A DNA stretch of 64,000 bases from UBA1672 sp050633285 (GTDB lineage: Bacteria > Pseudomonadota > Alphaproteobacteria > Micavibrionales > Micavibrionaceae): the NCBI GenBank assembly GCA_050633285.1, contig JBOEGG010000001.1:620001-684000 (forward strand), written 5' to 3'. The stretch's first letter is position 1. Every line of letters starts with the position of its first letter. The position numbers and the translations under genes were made by a program. Shown here piece after piece: positions 36,101-41,078 of the stretch. Below the pieces are notes generated by a model that did no database searches, had not been told where the DNA came from, and saw only the letters and a list, made by a program, of their open reading frames with translations.

Positions 36101-37450
36101 GCGGCTTCCGCAGTGACTGTGAATTTAACCGCAGGTACTGCGACAGGCGGCGGTGGTGCAGATACACTTTCTAACTTTGAAAATATTACCGGTTCTGGCT
36201 TTAACGACACATTGATTGGTGATGTAAACGCGAACGTGATAGATGGCGGCGCGGGTACGGACACGGTTGATTATTCTGCAACCGGTTCTGCTGTTAATGT
36301 AAATCTGGGTACAGGTGCAGTAACTGGCGGCGCAGGTAACGATACGTTGAGCAACATTGAAAATGTCACAGGTACAAATTTCAATGATACTTTCTCCGGT
36401 GATGCGGGTAATAACACAATAGATGGCGGTACCGGCACGGATACAATTGATTATTCGGGCGCAGCAGGCGCAGTAACCGTTAATTTGAATACAGGAAGTG
36501 CAACAGGTCAGGGTACAGATACTTTAACCAATATTGAGAATGTTACAGGTTCTGCGAATAACGACACAATTGTCAGCAATGCCTCTGCGAACGTGATCGA
36601 TGGTGGTGCGGGTACGGATACGGTTGATTATTCTGCTGCTGGAAGTGCGGTAACAGTTGATCTTGGTGCAGGTACTGCAACAGGTGGCGGTGGCGCAGAT
36701 ACGTTATCGAATATTGAGAATATTGTTGGTTCAGGCTTTAACGATAACCTTATCGGCGATGGTGCGGCGAATGTCATCACCGCAGGCGATGGTAACGACA
36801 CAATCGATTCCGGTGATGGTGATGATAATGTCGATGGTGGTGATGGTGATGATACTGTAAATGCAGGTGATGGTACAAGTGACGGTGATGATACCTTCGC
36901 AGGTGGCACCGGCACAGATACATTGGATTATTCCGGTAGTGCGTCTGCGATCACATCAGGTACGCTTGGCTTGGTTGGTGCAAATACAACGAACGCAGAG
37001 GGTAATGTCGATACGATTTCCGGCTTTGAGAATTTCTTATTGACCAGTGGAAACGATTCAATCTCTGTTAGTACGGATTCATTCGGTGCCCTTTCTTCCA
37101 TAGATGGGAATGGTGGTACGGATACTGCGACCATTACAGGTGCGAATGATCTGACAGATAATAATTTGGATGGTGATGATTTTGCGGCATTATTCTCTGA
37201 TATCGAAGAGCTTGATTTCAGAAATACAGATCTGACAGGCGGTGATACATTTGATATCGGTGATGACGATATTACAAATATGACAGATGGTACGAATGAT
37301 TTAACAATCTTTGTAGATGTAAGCACAATTGCACTGGCTGATATTAGTGTCCTTAATCAAAGCGGAACTGTGACAAGTGATAATACAGTTGGTGGTACAC
37401 GTACAATTGATTGGGATAACGGCGCACAATTGACAGTTCAATCTGTGTAG
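21200..37450 (+). CDS. Giant RTX (hemolysin-type Ca2+-binding repeat) protein, type I secreted
   Basis: A single open frame of 5416 codons. GTG at 21200 is the start: a TAA directly precedes it (21197-21199) and GAAAGG lies 10 bp upstream. There is no Sec signal. Residues about 30-110 form a beta-rich head (GSDLVLTDPETG, VLIGAALYMF), then an acidic, Ser-rich linker (about 130-240) and a second beta-rich domain (about 265-425). From about 445 to 5230 the protein is a chain of nonapeptide RTX repeats of the GGxGxDxLx type, split by about 58 'IENV.G....D.ITG' spacer modules (hand count). RTX repeats bind Ca2+ and fold after export. The last 180 residues are non-repetitive and end in DWDNGAQLTVQSV, the expected place of an uncleaved type I signal. 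The dedicated secretion genes follow. Adhesin or surface-layer function is inferred; no Ig-like, VWA or enzymatic domain was seen. Confidence 0.93.
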   Translation: MTQDGDSDQVEGQSNAAQPKIEVNFPEDGGKSTVAVQSDAKIHIQGVDPENLQVDIVGSDLVLTDPETGGQLVLIGAALYMFDEDSSLSFFIQGQEIQAHDLLAKVGEVGNLTLKDFIEISSIQPDKKKDGQGEDENQDEADAEETSEQTSEMILVSVETDSGQFDTESEAPQISNIDDEFTSNAPSTAVDEEGTFDRPATESSSSSSSSTNQEADPDPGTSDADPIPEEVLLFEARLLQVSSSSGTEEVTPGVFKTVFDGGGGSEASFFNPDNDVQFSTEVINLADDPSDLVVYADNPDFFDQTTMSRVIEIEPLLPDGFALTNITIANLPAGFEIVGATLTAEGYSLDNPPLSANGNHQIIIRYTVPSSDQFTIGIDLEAEFDPILYQTQNPGAPPFTPAETTLEVAGEQKVVVRDVTGPSDLNFEDGNGDTVWVLANAPNNNRIFTSDGDDIIFGGIADDTINAGAGDDVIDGNDGDDVLVGGAGDDLFTPGAGDDQILGDIGIDTIDYSTQNLSVQLDLGVLVGGFAIALLDEFGVDEQRDSIRDVENITTGSAADTVTGNASDNVIITGAGNDTIYASGGADVLDGGADTDMVDYSTLNGSVNFIAVILDTSNDATVTVDGGVNQTIRNIENVTGTDGNDSITGDSVANILDGSDGDDTLAGRGGNDTLTGGLGSDTASYTLAASAVTVSLVAGTAANDGDGSSDTLIGIENVTGSAFNDTITGDGNANILDGFGGDDNIDGGGGDDTFLASDGADTLDGNTGSDTIDYSGLGGVNFINVTLNGAAAVTVTVDGGTDDTISNVENVIGTTGNDTINGDGSVNILNGAGGDDNLYGAGGNDTLDGGAGTDTANYSLAAAAVTVDLSTSTAADDGDGGVDTLNNIENVTGSAFNDTIRGDGSVNILTGAGGDDNLYGAGGNDTLDGGAGTDTANYSLAAAAVTVDLSTNTAADDGDGGVDTLNNIENVTGSAFDDTLDGDAGNNIISAGAGDDTLNGGGGDDTLQGEAGSDMLLASDGADTLDGGASVDTVDYSGLAGVNFITVTLNGSTNATVTVDGGTNDAIRNVENIIATAGNDDITGDIFSNTIFGLGGDDVIRGGAGADVLDGGAGTDELRFDELSGLGVTLDLSNSTATYAVDSSIDTFSNFETYFTTLSADTIIGSISADTVSGLGGDDTFNASAGNDVFDGGADSDTMDYSGLTGINFITVTLNGATNATVTVDGGDDDTIRNFENVVGSTGNDIITGDGTANILSGSDGDDTLSGGGGADTLQGDLGNDTLIGGSGIDTLIGGAGSDTADYSGAVGAVIVNLSAGEATDDGDGANDILTSIENVIGSSGDDSLVGDGVANNLQAGGGNDTVRGGGGSDTLDGGLGTDILRFDDLTGLGVTIDIGAATAIYAGDGSTDTFSNFETYFISNQNDIITGSAAADTVFGLGGNDIFNASGGLDVFDGGADTDTIDYSGLGGITAIDVTLNGGVTATVTVTGGDDDSIVNIENVVGSTGDDSITGDVEDNTLSGAAGDDTIRGGAGSDTLDGGAGTDTVRFDDLTGAGVVLDIAAGTGSYLGDGTTDTLSNFEIYFVSNQDDTITGSTGADTVFGLSGDDTFNASAGNDVLDGGADSDTIDYSALGGVTAINVTLNGAIATTVTVTGGDDDSIVNIENVVGSTGNDTITGDSGDNTLSGDDGNDTLTGGDGDDTLQGDAGTDTLIGGAGNDSFVGGTGTDTADYSAATASIVVDLGAGTAANDGDGGNDTLSGVENVTGSANNDTISGDSGVNVLDGGAGDDTIYGAGGNDTLDGGTGTDTVDYSSALNGATVDLGAGTAADDGDGGSDTISNIENVTGSNNADDITGDANVNFIDGGAGNDTLRASAGIDMIDGGTGTDTLDYSGLTGVNFVDVTLNGALNTTVTVDGGDNDIVRNVENVTGTDGNDILTGDSNTNVLNGGAGDDLLAGRAGTDVLDGGADTDTVTYASAVGGINVNLNSGFVAIDGDGGSDFLLNIENVTGSNFNDTITGDAGVNVITAGSGNDTLDAGAGDDTVDAGTGDDIILGGAGDDSFTGGLGTDEIDYSSAAAGVTVDLGAGTAADDGDGGSDTLVTIENVTGSANADDITGDGSDNVLDGAGGDDVLEGGAGNDTLTGGAGSDTARFTNSVSAVTVDLVGGTASGDGSDTLSGIENVIGSANNDIINGDGGANSLDGGAGDDTLRGAGGNDTIEGGTGTDTATYSAALGGITVDLGAGTAANDGDGGSDILSNIENIIGSANADDITGDGGVNLLNAGAGDDTLRASAGIDTIDGGAGADTLDYSGLAGVNFVDVTLNGATDTTVTVDGGDDDIIRNIENVTGTSGNDTLTGDNNANILNGGAGDDLLSGRAGNDTLDGGTGTDTVTYVAAVGGVNVNLAGNTAAVDGDGGSDTLNNIENVTGSSFNDTIAGDTGVNVIDGGAGDDTIDGGAGDDAIDGGTGTDTILGGAGDDSFTGGAGTDTVDYSAAAAGVTVDLGAGTTADDGDGGSDTLVTIENVTGSANADDITGDAGANVLDGGAGNDTLVGGAGNDTFVGGTGTDTIDYSTASTGVIVDLLAGNAVSDGEGSSDTISGVENLIGSANIDILRGDNQANDMDGGAGDDTLRGGGGVDTLDGGAGTDTVDYSVAIGGVTVNLATGVVANDGDGAFDNISNIENVTGSANADNITGDANDNVINAGAGADTLIGGGGNDTIDGGADTDTIDYSGAASGITANLFSGVVADDGDGGADTLSNIENLIGSSSADDITGSNTNNVIDAGAGDDTIRGRGGDDNIDGGTGTDTVDYSLAVGVVVADLQAGTAASDGDGGTDTLNNIENLTGSASADQLYGDGNANAIDGGAGDDTLRGRGGADTLTGGVGSDTADYSTAAAAVTVDLGAGAATDDGDGSNDTLVSIENVSGSAGNDSLTGDANDNTLSGNAGTDTLIGGAGNDTLDGGTGTDTVDYSGAAAFVNVDLLNNTVATDGDGGADTISNIENVIGSANNDILAGDNAINVLTAGAGDDTLTGHGGNDTLDGGTGTDTADYSAAAAGIVVDISANAASNDGDGGADTFVSIENITGSANADDITGGTGANTIDGAAGNDTIRASAGNDILDGGADSDTVDYSGLGGVNFISVTLNGATDTTVTVDGGDDDTIRNIENVVGTTGNDTIMGDSSANNLQGGAGDDVIAGGLGSDTLDGGAGTDELRFDDVLGTGIILDLAGSTAFFAGDSSTDTFSNFETYYVSNQDDTISGSVGADTVFALAGDDTFNASLGADDLDGGAGADSIDYSALGGINFINVTLDGSNDATVTVDGGTDQTISNIENVTGSTGNDTITGDALSNILDGDAGNDTLNGGDGNDILNGGAGDDIFTGSAGQNTYDGEGGVDLLDYSTQAGVNFISVVLNGAGLSSVLLDGATNDLVANVENVTGTAGGDTIRGDNSDNTFLGMDGDDTLSGGGGADFLDGGVGSDTVDYSTELGINFVTLTLNGGTNATVTVDGGTDDTVVNIENVIGSAGNDIITGDALANTLDGDDGDDSLIGGAGADILDGGDGSDTVDYSSEAGITAINVTLNGGTLSTVFISGGDDDQIRNVENVIGTSGNDTITGDTQDNNIVAGAGNDFLSGNIGNDTFDGGTGVDTLSYSFSTSGIVVDMSATTGGFFDIVVASAGYTDTATGIENITGSFSGDTITGDASDNVINGLFGADTLSGGDGNDTLDGSNGDDILNGGDGDDTLSGGSQDDTLDGGDGNDIIDGDGGSDRIIASAGNDTIDGGANEDIIDYSGLAGVNFITVTLNGATDSTIVVDGGDDDTVRNIENVTGTAGNDSFTGDVNDNEFRGGAGDDTFFAAGGNDDIYGDAGTDTLTYANAATPINISALSGGATFSVSIGGGAEIDVVRDVEVIIGSTGDDTIVTDTAIIARIEGGDGDDRLEMNVSNGEVYGDDGDDTIIIGEDNNAITGVSAFGGDGDDLIASDEGGSTIDGGTGTDTASYYDNTAITVVLQEVGPSTVLISGKTSDTIENIERVNGSNTAADTFTGNTSANIFDGNGGSDMFIASRGGDTYIGDSDTDTVDYSSLNGVVNFISVTLNGSTDAIVTLDGLVETDTLHTVENVTGTDGNDIITGDTAWNTLRGGAGDDTLDGGADGTDRLYGEAGNDTIFGGSGADVLDGGADTDTLSYASLTGASVNVNIGFSAATISNGDINSITGFEIYYLSNQNDTVTGSGGVDTVFGLDGDDTFIGSSGSDILDGGNGNDTADYAALFGTVTVTLLDAGTSTVFIGGVAQDLLTNIENVTGSVGIDTLTGNSGVNTLNGGSANDILDGAGGNDILLGGADDDRLIGGAGDDTLDGGLGSDTADYSTSAGAVTVDIGAGTATGDGTDTLTSIENVIGSASADNITGDGNTNTLNGGAGADTLDGGAGDDILLGGAGNDGIDGGAGSDTADYSTSGSAVTVDLDAGSATGDGTDTLTSIENVTGSNFNDTFIGDNNVNILDGGTGTDTISYAVAGSAVVVDIGAGTATGGGGNDTFTNVENITGSAFNDTLDGDANANTLNGGDGNDTLDGGAENDSLNGGNGNDTLISGTGNDAFDGGAGVDVLDYSSSVLGVTVNLASGGATGEGTDTIANIENVIGSANSDTIVGDNTANVLDGGAGIDTVSYDAAASAVTVNLTAGTATGGGGTDTLSNFENVTGSNFNDTLIGTTGNNILDGGAGSDTVDYSASAGAITADLSSSTATGDGTDTLSNIENIIGSANNDTIIGDNNANVFDGGAGTDTVSYTAAGSGVTVNLTAGTATGGGGSDSLSNFENVTGSGFNDTLIGDASANVIDGGAGTDTVDYSAAGSAVTVDLGAGTATGGGGADTLSNIENIVGSGFNDTFSGDAGNNTIDGGAGTDTIDYSGAGSAITVDLDAGSATGQGTDTLTNIENVTGSANNDTIGGTNSANVLNGGAGTDTVSYAAAASAVTVNLTAGTATGGGGADTLSNFENITGSGFNDTLIGDVNANVIDGGAGTDTVDYSATGSAVNVNLGTGAVTGGAGNDTLSNIENVTGTNFNDTFSGDAGNNTIDGGTGTDTIDYSGAAGAVTVNLNTGSATGQGTDTLTNIENVTGSANNDTIVSNASANVIDGGAGTDTVDYSAAGSAVTVDLGAGTATGGGGADTLSNIENIVGSGFNDNLIGDGAANVITAGDGNDTIDSGDGDDNVDGGDGDDTVNAGDGTSDGDDTFAGGTGTDTLDYSGSASAITSGTLGLVGANTTNAEGNVDTISGFENFLLTSGNDSISVSTDSFGALSSIDGNGGTDTATITGANDLTDNNLDGDDFAALFSDIEELDFRNTDLTGGDTFDIGDDDITNMTDGTNDLTIFVDVSTIALADISVLNQSGTVTSDNTVGGTRTIDWDNGAQLTVQSV
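23663..24126 (+). repeat. 240-bp tandem duplication inside the RTX gene
   Basis: Copy 1 begins at 23663 and copy 2 at 23903 (GGTGATGGCTCAGTTAATAT in both). The copies stay nearly identical at DNA level, including silent sites, to about 24126. The period is exactly 80 codons, so the frame is kept. Other modules of the gene are far more diverged, so this duplication looks recent. Confidence 0.85.
35687..36746 (+). repeat. Higher-order direct repeats in the RTX gene C-terminal third
   Basis: Three module types recur in order. The VDYS module at 35729 recurs at 36266 and the IDYS module at 35909 recurs at 36446, both 537 bp (179 codons) apart. In addition the blocks 35687-35852 and 36581-36746 are almost identical at DNA level, 894 bp apart. 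This indicates multi-module duplication or gene conversion after the single-module repeats had diverged. Confidence 0.75.
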
Positions 37451-37477
37451 TTCTCTGCGCACATCCGAATATAGACT

Positions 37478-37505
37478 TTGGTTTTTCTAATCCTTCCCGT
37501 ATATT
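37478..37505 (+). promoter_or_regulatory. Candidate sigma70-type promoter before the secretion genes
   Basis: TTGGTT (37478-37483), 16-bp spacer, TATATT (37500-37505), 40 bp before the ABC transporter ATG, in the 94 bp after the RTX stop. No terminator hairpin was seen after the RTX gene, so read-through is also possible. Confidence 0.35.
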
Positions 37506-37544
37506 AATGATGGTATTCATTTCCACCTTGCATGAATTGTCATT

Positions 37545-39659
37545 ATGAACACGTCACATTCGCCTTATCTGAAATCTTATCAGGACTGCATAATTTCAGT
37601 TCTTTCGTTTTATGACGTACAAGTGGACATCGATGGCCTTGTAGCAAGTATCCCTAAGGGGGAAGAATACCTGCGACCAACTGATTTAAGCTCTTTAGGT
37701 GAAAAAATTGGTTTCACGGTTAAGCCATTAAAAATACCATTTGATAAAATTCCTGCTTTCACAATTCCACTCATTCTGGAAATGGATAACGGGGAAGCAT
37801 GTGTTTATTATCCGGATCAAGACGGCAAAGGGCGGTTTTATCTGCCTGGAAAATCAGATCAGGAAATTTCGGTATCTGAGATTTCAGATGGGTATCAAGG
37901 TGAGGTCTACGTCTTTATGCCTAAAGATAAAGGCTCAAATATTGACATATCTCATATGGATCATGGGCATGCGCTTGACTGGTTTTGGAATCCGATGATC
38001 TCGTTTTGGGGCAGGTATGCAGAAGTCATTTTTTGTTCTGTCTTTATCAACATTCTGGCTTTGGCTATCCCGCTATTCACATTGAATGTCTATGATCGTG
38101 TGATCGTCAATTTTGTGCCTGATACACTGATCGTTCTGACCTCTGGTGTTATCGTCGCAATCATTTTTGACTTTTTCTTTAAAACGATGCGCTCTTATAT
38201 TATAGAACACGTCGCCGCGCGTGTATCCAGTGAATATGATGTAAAGTTGATGGAGCGTTTAATCCATATTAAAGACGTCGATATCCATCTATCTGTAGGT
38301 GAGAAATCAAATCTGTTTCGTGAACTGAATGGTATTAAAGATTTTTATGCATCGCGCTTGGTGCCGACATTGGTGGATGTACCGTTCTTCATTTTCTTTA
38401 CAATTGTTATTTATATCATTGCACCTGCTTTAGCGATTATTCCTGTTGTCGCGGCGGCTATCGTTTTTATATTGAACTACGCGGCGCAATTCGTTGTCGG
38501 GCGTGCAACGGCAAAATATTTTACATCGATGCAAAATAAGTCCTCTTTTCTTGTAGAAATGCTCGGGGGGCTGTCAACAATTAGAATATTAAGTGCGGTA
38601 GGATCACGACTATTCCGTTGGCGACAAGCCTCTGAAAGTTCTGCGCAGGCGGCAAGCTATAATGCGCTTGTAACATCGACTGTATCCAATATGTCTGTGA
38701 TGGTAACGCAAATTATGCATGTCTGTATTGTGTTCTTTGGTGTTTATCAAATAGACGAGGGTAGCCTGACAATCGGGGGGCTGATTGCCTGTACGATTAT
38801 CTACGGGCGTGCGATTGCGCCTGTCGTTGGAATGGCTTCGGTTCTGTCCCGTTTGAAACAGACGCAAGATGTGCTCAAGGCAATCGATAAAATATTCCAA
38901 CTCCCCCATGATGACAGTGCATCCGCACGGAAGAAAAACAGCAAAGGGCCGTTTAAAGGTAATATTGAGCTAAAAGATATTACATATCAATACCCGATGC
39001 AGACAAGACCCGCATTATATAAACTGAATTTACAAATTAAGGCAGGCGATCATATTGGCTTGATCGGTAAAACGGGCGCAGGGAAAAGTACATTAAGCAG
39101 CCTGATCGCAGGGCTAATAAAAACGCGTGAGGGTAATGTTTACCTAGATAGTTATACTTACACATCTATTACAGATACTGAGCTGTACCGTTCTATTGGT
39201 TACGTACCGCAGGATGCCTACTTCTTCCAAGGCTCAATACGCGATAATATTGTAATGGGTGATGAAACAATTAAGGATGAAAATCTGGAGCGGGCGATGC
39301 AGATGTCGGGGCTTGACCTTGTCGTGCAACAAACGGGTGAAGGGCTGGATATGGATGTCGGTGAAGCCGGAAAACGTTTGTCCGGTGGACAAAGGCAAGC
39401 CATCGCTCTTGCGCGTGCCTTTGTACGTGATCCGGATATTTTGGTGTTTGACGAGCCGACAAACGGTATGGATAGTGCGTTGGAAGAGCGCGTGAAGGCA
39501 TCATTAAAAGAATTCATTCAGGGTAAAACATTTATCATGGTTACACATAGAACAACATTGCTACCACTTGTCGGGCGTTTGGTTTTGCTTGATCAGGGAC
39601 GTATTATGGCCGATGGAAATCGCGATGAAATAGTAAAGAAGTTATCAAATGGCGCATAA
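37545..39659 (+). CDS. Type I secretion ABC transporter, LapB/LssB type
   Basis: Inner-membrane permease/ATPase predicted to export the RTX protein. Domains: an N-terminal C39-peptidase-like domain (about 5-130), a six-helix membrane domain (about 155-430; ALAIPLFTLNVYDRVI) and a nucleotide-binding domain with Walker A GKTGAGKST (508-516), LSGGQ (612-616), Walker B with Asp636-Glu637 and switch His in VTHRTT. The C39-like domain keeps a Cys (Cys15 in YQDC), but the position of the peptidase histidine reads EACVYY, as in non-cleaving LapB-type transporters. It should therefore bind the substrate rather than cut a leader. It overlaps the adaptor gene by 11 bp. Confidence 0.94.
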   Translation: MNTSHSPYLKSYQDCIISVLSFYDVQVDIDGLVASIPKGEEYLRPTDLSSLGEKIGFTVKPLKIPFDKIPAFTIPLILEMDNGEACVYYPDQDGKGRFYLPGKSDQEISVSEISDGYQGEVYVFMPKDKGSNIDISHMDHGHALDWFWNPMISFWGRYAEVIFCSVFINILALAIPLFTLNVYDRVIVNFVPDTLIVLTSGVIVAIIFDFFFKTMRSYIIEHVAARVSSEYDVKLMERLIHIKDVDIHLSVGEKSNLFRELNGIKDFYASRLVPTLVDVPFFIFFTIVIYIIAPALAIIPVVAAAIVFILNYAAQFVVGRATAKYFTSMQNKSSFLVEMLGGLSTIRILSAVGSRLFRWRQASESSAQAASYNALVTSTVSNMSVMVTQIMHVCIVFFGVYQIDEGSLTIGGLIACTIIYGRAIAPVVGMASVLSRLKQTQDVLKAIDKIFQLPHDDSASARKKNSKGPFKGNIELKDITYQYPMQTRPALYKLNLQIKAGDHIGLIGKTGAGKSTLSSLIAGLIKTREGNVYLDSYTYTSITDTELYRSIGYVPQDAYFFQGSIRDNIVMGDETIKDENLERAMQMSGLDLVVQQTGEGLDMDVGEAGKRLSGGQRQAIALARAFVRDPDILVFDEPTNGMDSALEERVKASLKEFIQGKTFIMVTHRTTLLPLVGRLVLLDQGRIMADGNRDEIVKKLSNGA

Positions 39660-40935
39660 GGTAAATTTTTTAAATGATAGCGGTAATTTCTCAAGATACA
39701 GAGTGTATCTCTGGCTTGGTATTGCATGTGTGACAACCTTCTTCTTATGGGCAAACTTTACAAACATTCATTTACATGTCCGCGCCCCGGGTAAAGTTAT
39801 CCCTTCGGGCAAAGTGCGTTTGATTCAGCATTTAGAAGGCGGAATTATTAATGAAATCCTTGTGAAGGAAGGGCAGGTCGTACAAGCAGGAGACAGTCTA
39901 TTCCATATGGCCAATACACGCGCAGAAGCGGATATGAAGGAAATTGAGGTTGCTTTGGCCTCCCTTTATATCAAACGTACACGCCTGCAAGCTGAACGTG
40001 ATGATAAGTCACGCCCTGTTTATGATGATGCGTTGATGCAAAAACATCCATCACATATCCTGTCCGAGGTGCAAATATTCCAAAGTCGCAGGGCCGAGTT
40101 GGGTGAGAAGATAAAAGGGCTTGAAAAACGGATGAGCCAAAAAGTGCTTAAGCTCGATGAATTGGAAACCAATGTTGAAAATCTTGGTCATGAAATGAAA
40201 AATGCGAAAGAGCAGCTTGAAATCCGTAAAAAACTTCTGCGTACAGGTGCAATATCCAGAAGTCAGTATCTGGAGACGGACAGTGAAGTGAGAAATTTCA
40301 CAACGCGTATATCTAAGATAAGCAAAGAAATACCAATCACAAAATCTGAATTGTCTGAGATCGTTAATTTACTTGGTGAGACGAAACAAAAATGGCGTTC
40401 GAAAGTTGTTGAAGAACTTGGGCAAATTAATGTTGATGTTCAAAAATTGGAAGAGCGTATTAAAACTTTTAACGATGCAGTTCAACGTAAATATGTGGAA
40501 TCTCCTATAAAAGGGATCGTTAAAAAAGTGCATGTCAACACAATCGGGGGAGTAATACGCCCCGGTCAGGTCATTGCAGAAATTATTCCCGTGCAGGAAA
40601 CTTTGATTGTTGAGGCTCATGTCTCCACTGAGGATCGAGGGAAAATATGGGTTGGTTTGCCGGTTATTGCGAAAATTACAGCCTATGATTATTCTATTCA
40701 TGGTGGAATAAAGGGGGAGCTAACATATATTAGTGCGGATAGTTTTATAGATAATCAAAACAGGCAATATTACCAAATCAGGGTGGAGTTGAAAAAAACA
40801 CAAATCTCTGAGGGCAAGCCAATATTCCCCGGGATGGCGGTCGATGTGAATATCTTGGCAAATGAAATATCTGTTCTTGGTGCTATTCTACGGCCGATTT
40901 ACCAGATACGCGAAAATGCGTTGCGGGAAAGTTAA
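39649..40935 (+). CDS. HlyD-family type I secretion periplasmic adaptor
   Basis: Membrane fusion protein that links the ABC transporter to the outer-membrane channel. One membrane helix near residues 19-37 follows a short cytoplasmic tail. The lipoyl half-motif VIPSGKVRLIQHLEGGIINEI is family-typical, then come long antiparallel helices (about 100-290) and the second lipoyl half (VESPIKGIVKKVHVNTIGGV, RPGQVIAEIIP) with a beta-barrel domain (VEAHVSTEDRGKIWVGLPV). Length of 428 aa is normal. Translational coupling to the ABC gene is shown by the 11-bp overlap; the next gene starts after 143 bp. Confidence 0.95.
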   Translation: MAHKVNFLNDSGNFSRYRVYLWLGIACVTTFFLWANFTNIHLHVRAPGKVIPSGKVRLIQHLEGGIINEILVKEGQVVQAGDSLFHMANTRAEADMKEIEVALASLYIKRTRLQAERDDKSRPVYDDALMQKHPSHILSEVQIFQSRRAELGEKIKGLEKRMSQKVLKLDELETNVENLGHEMKNAKEQLEIRKKLLRTGAISRSQYLETDSEVRNFTTRISKISKEIPITKSELSEIVNLLGETKQKWRSKVVEELGQINVDVQKLEERIKTFNDAVQRKYVESPIKGIVKKVHVNTIGGVIRPGQVIAEIIPVQETLIVEAHVSTEDRGKIWVGLPVIAKITAYDYSIHGGIKGELTYISADSFIDNQNRQYYQIRVELKKTQISEGKPIFPGMAVDVNILANEISVLGAILRPIYQIRENALRES

Positions 40936-41078
40936 AAGAGCGAGTTTTCCACATATCCACATGAAATGTGTTGGTAACCCAACCCCCTTGCTTGTTATGG
41001 TTTATACGATGACTTAACCTAAAGTCGGAAGCTTTCTGCTCCGCCCTTTTTAACATTCAAGAATATTCAAGTGTCATC

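Noticed and set aside
22540..36900. CRISPR-like or satellite DNA reading of the regular repeats
   Set aside because: The repeats keep one reading frame, encode RTX nonapeptides and have no constant-length unique spacers.
22366..37326. Many minus-strand open frames of 60-170 codons rich in Pro, Ser and Ala inside the RTX gene
   Set aside because: They mirror the GGT/GAT-rich repeats of the plus strand, repeat the same Pro-Ala-Pro-Pro-Ser wording, and lack ribosome sites. They are shadows of the RTX coding frame.
40936..41078. 18-codon leader-peptide-like frame before the MotA-like gene
   Set aside because: No attenuator hairpin or regulatory codon run follows it; most likely chance.
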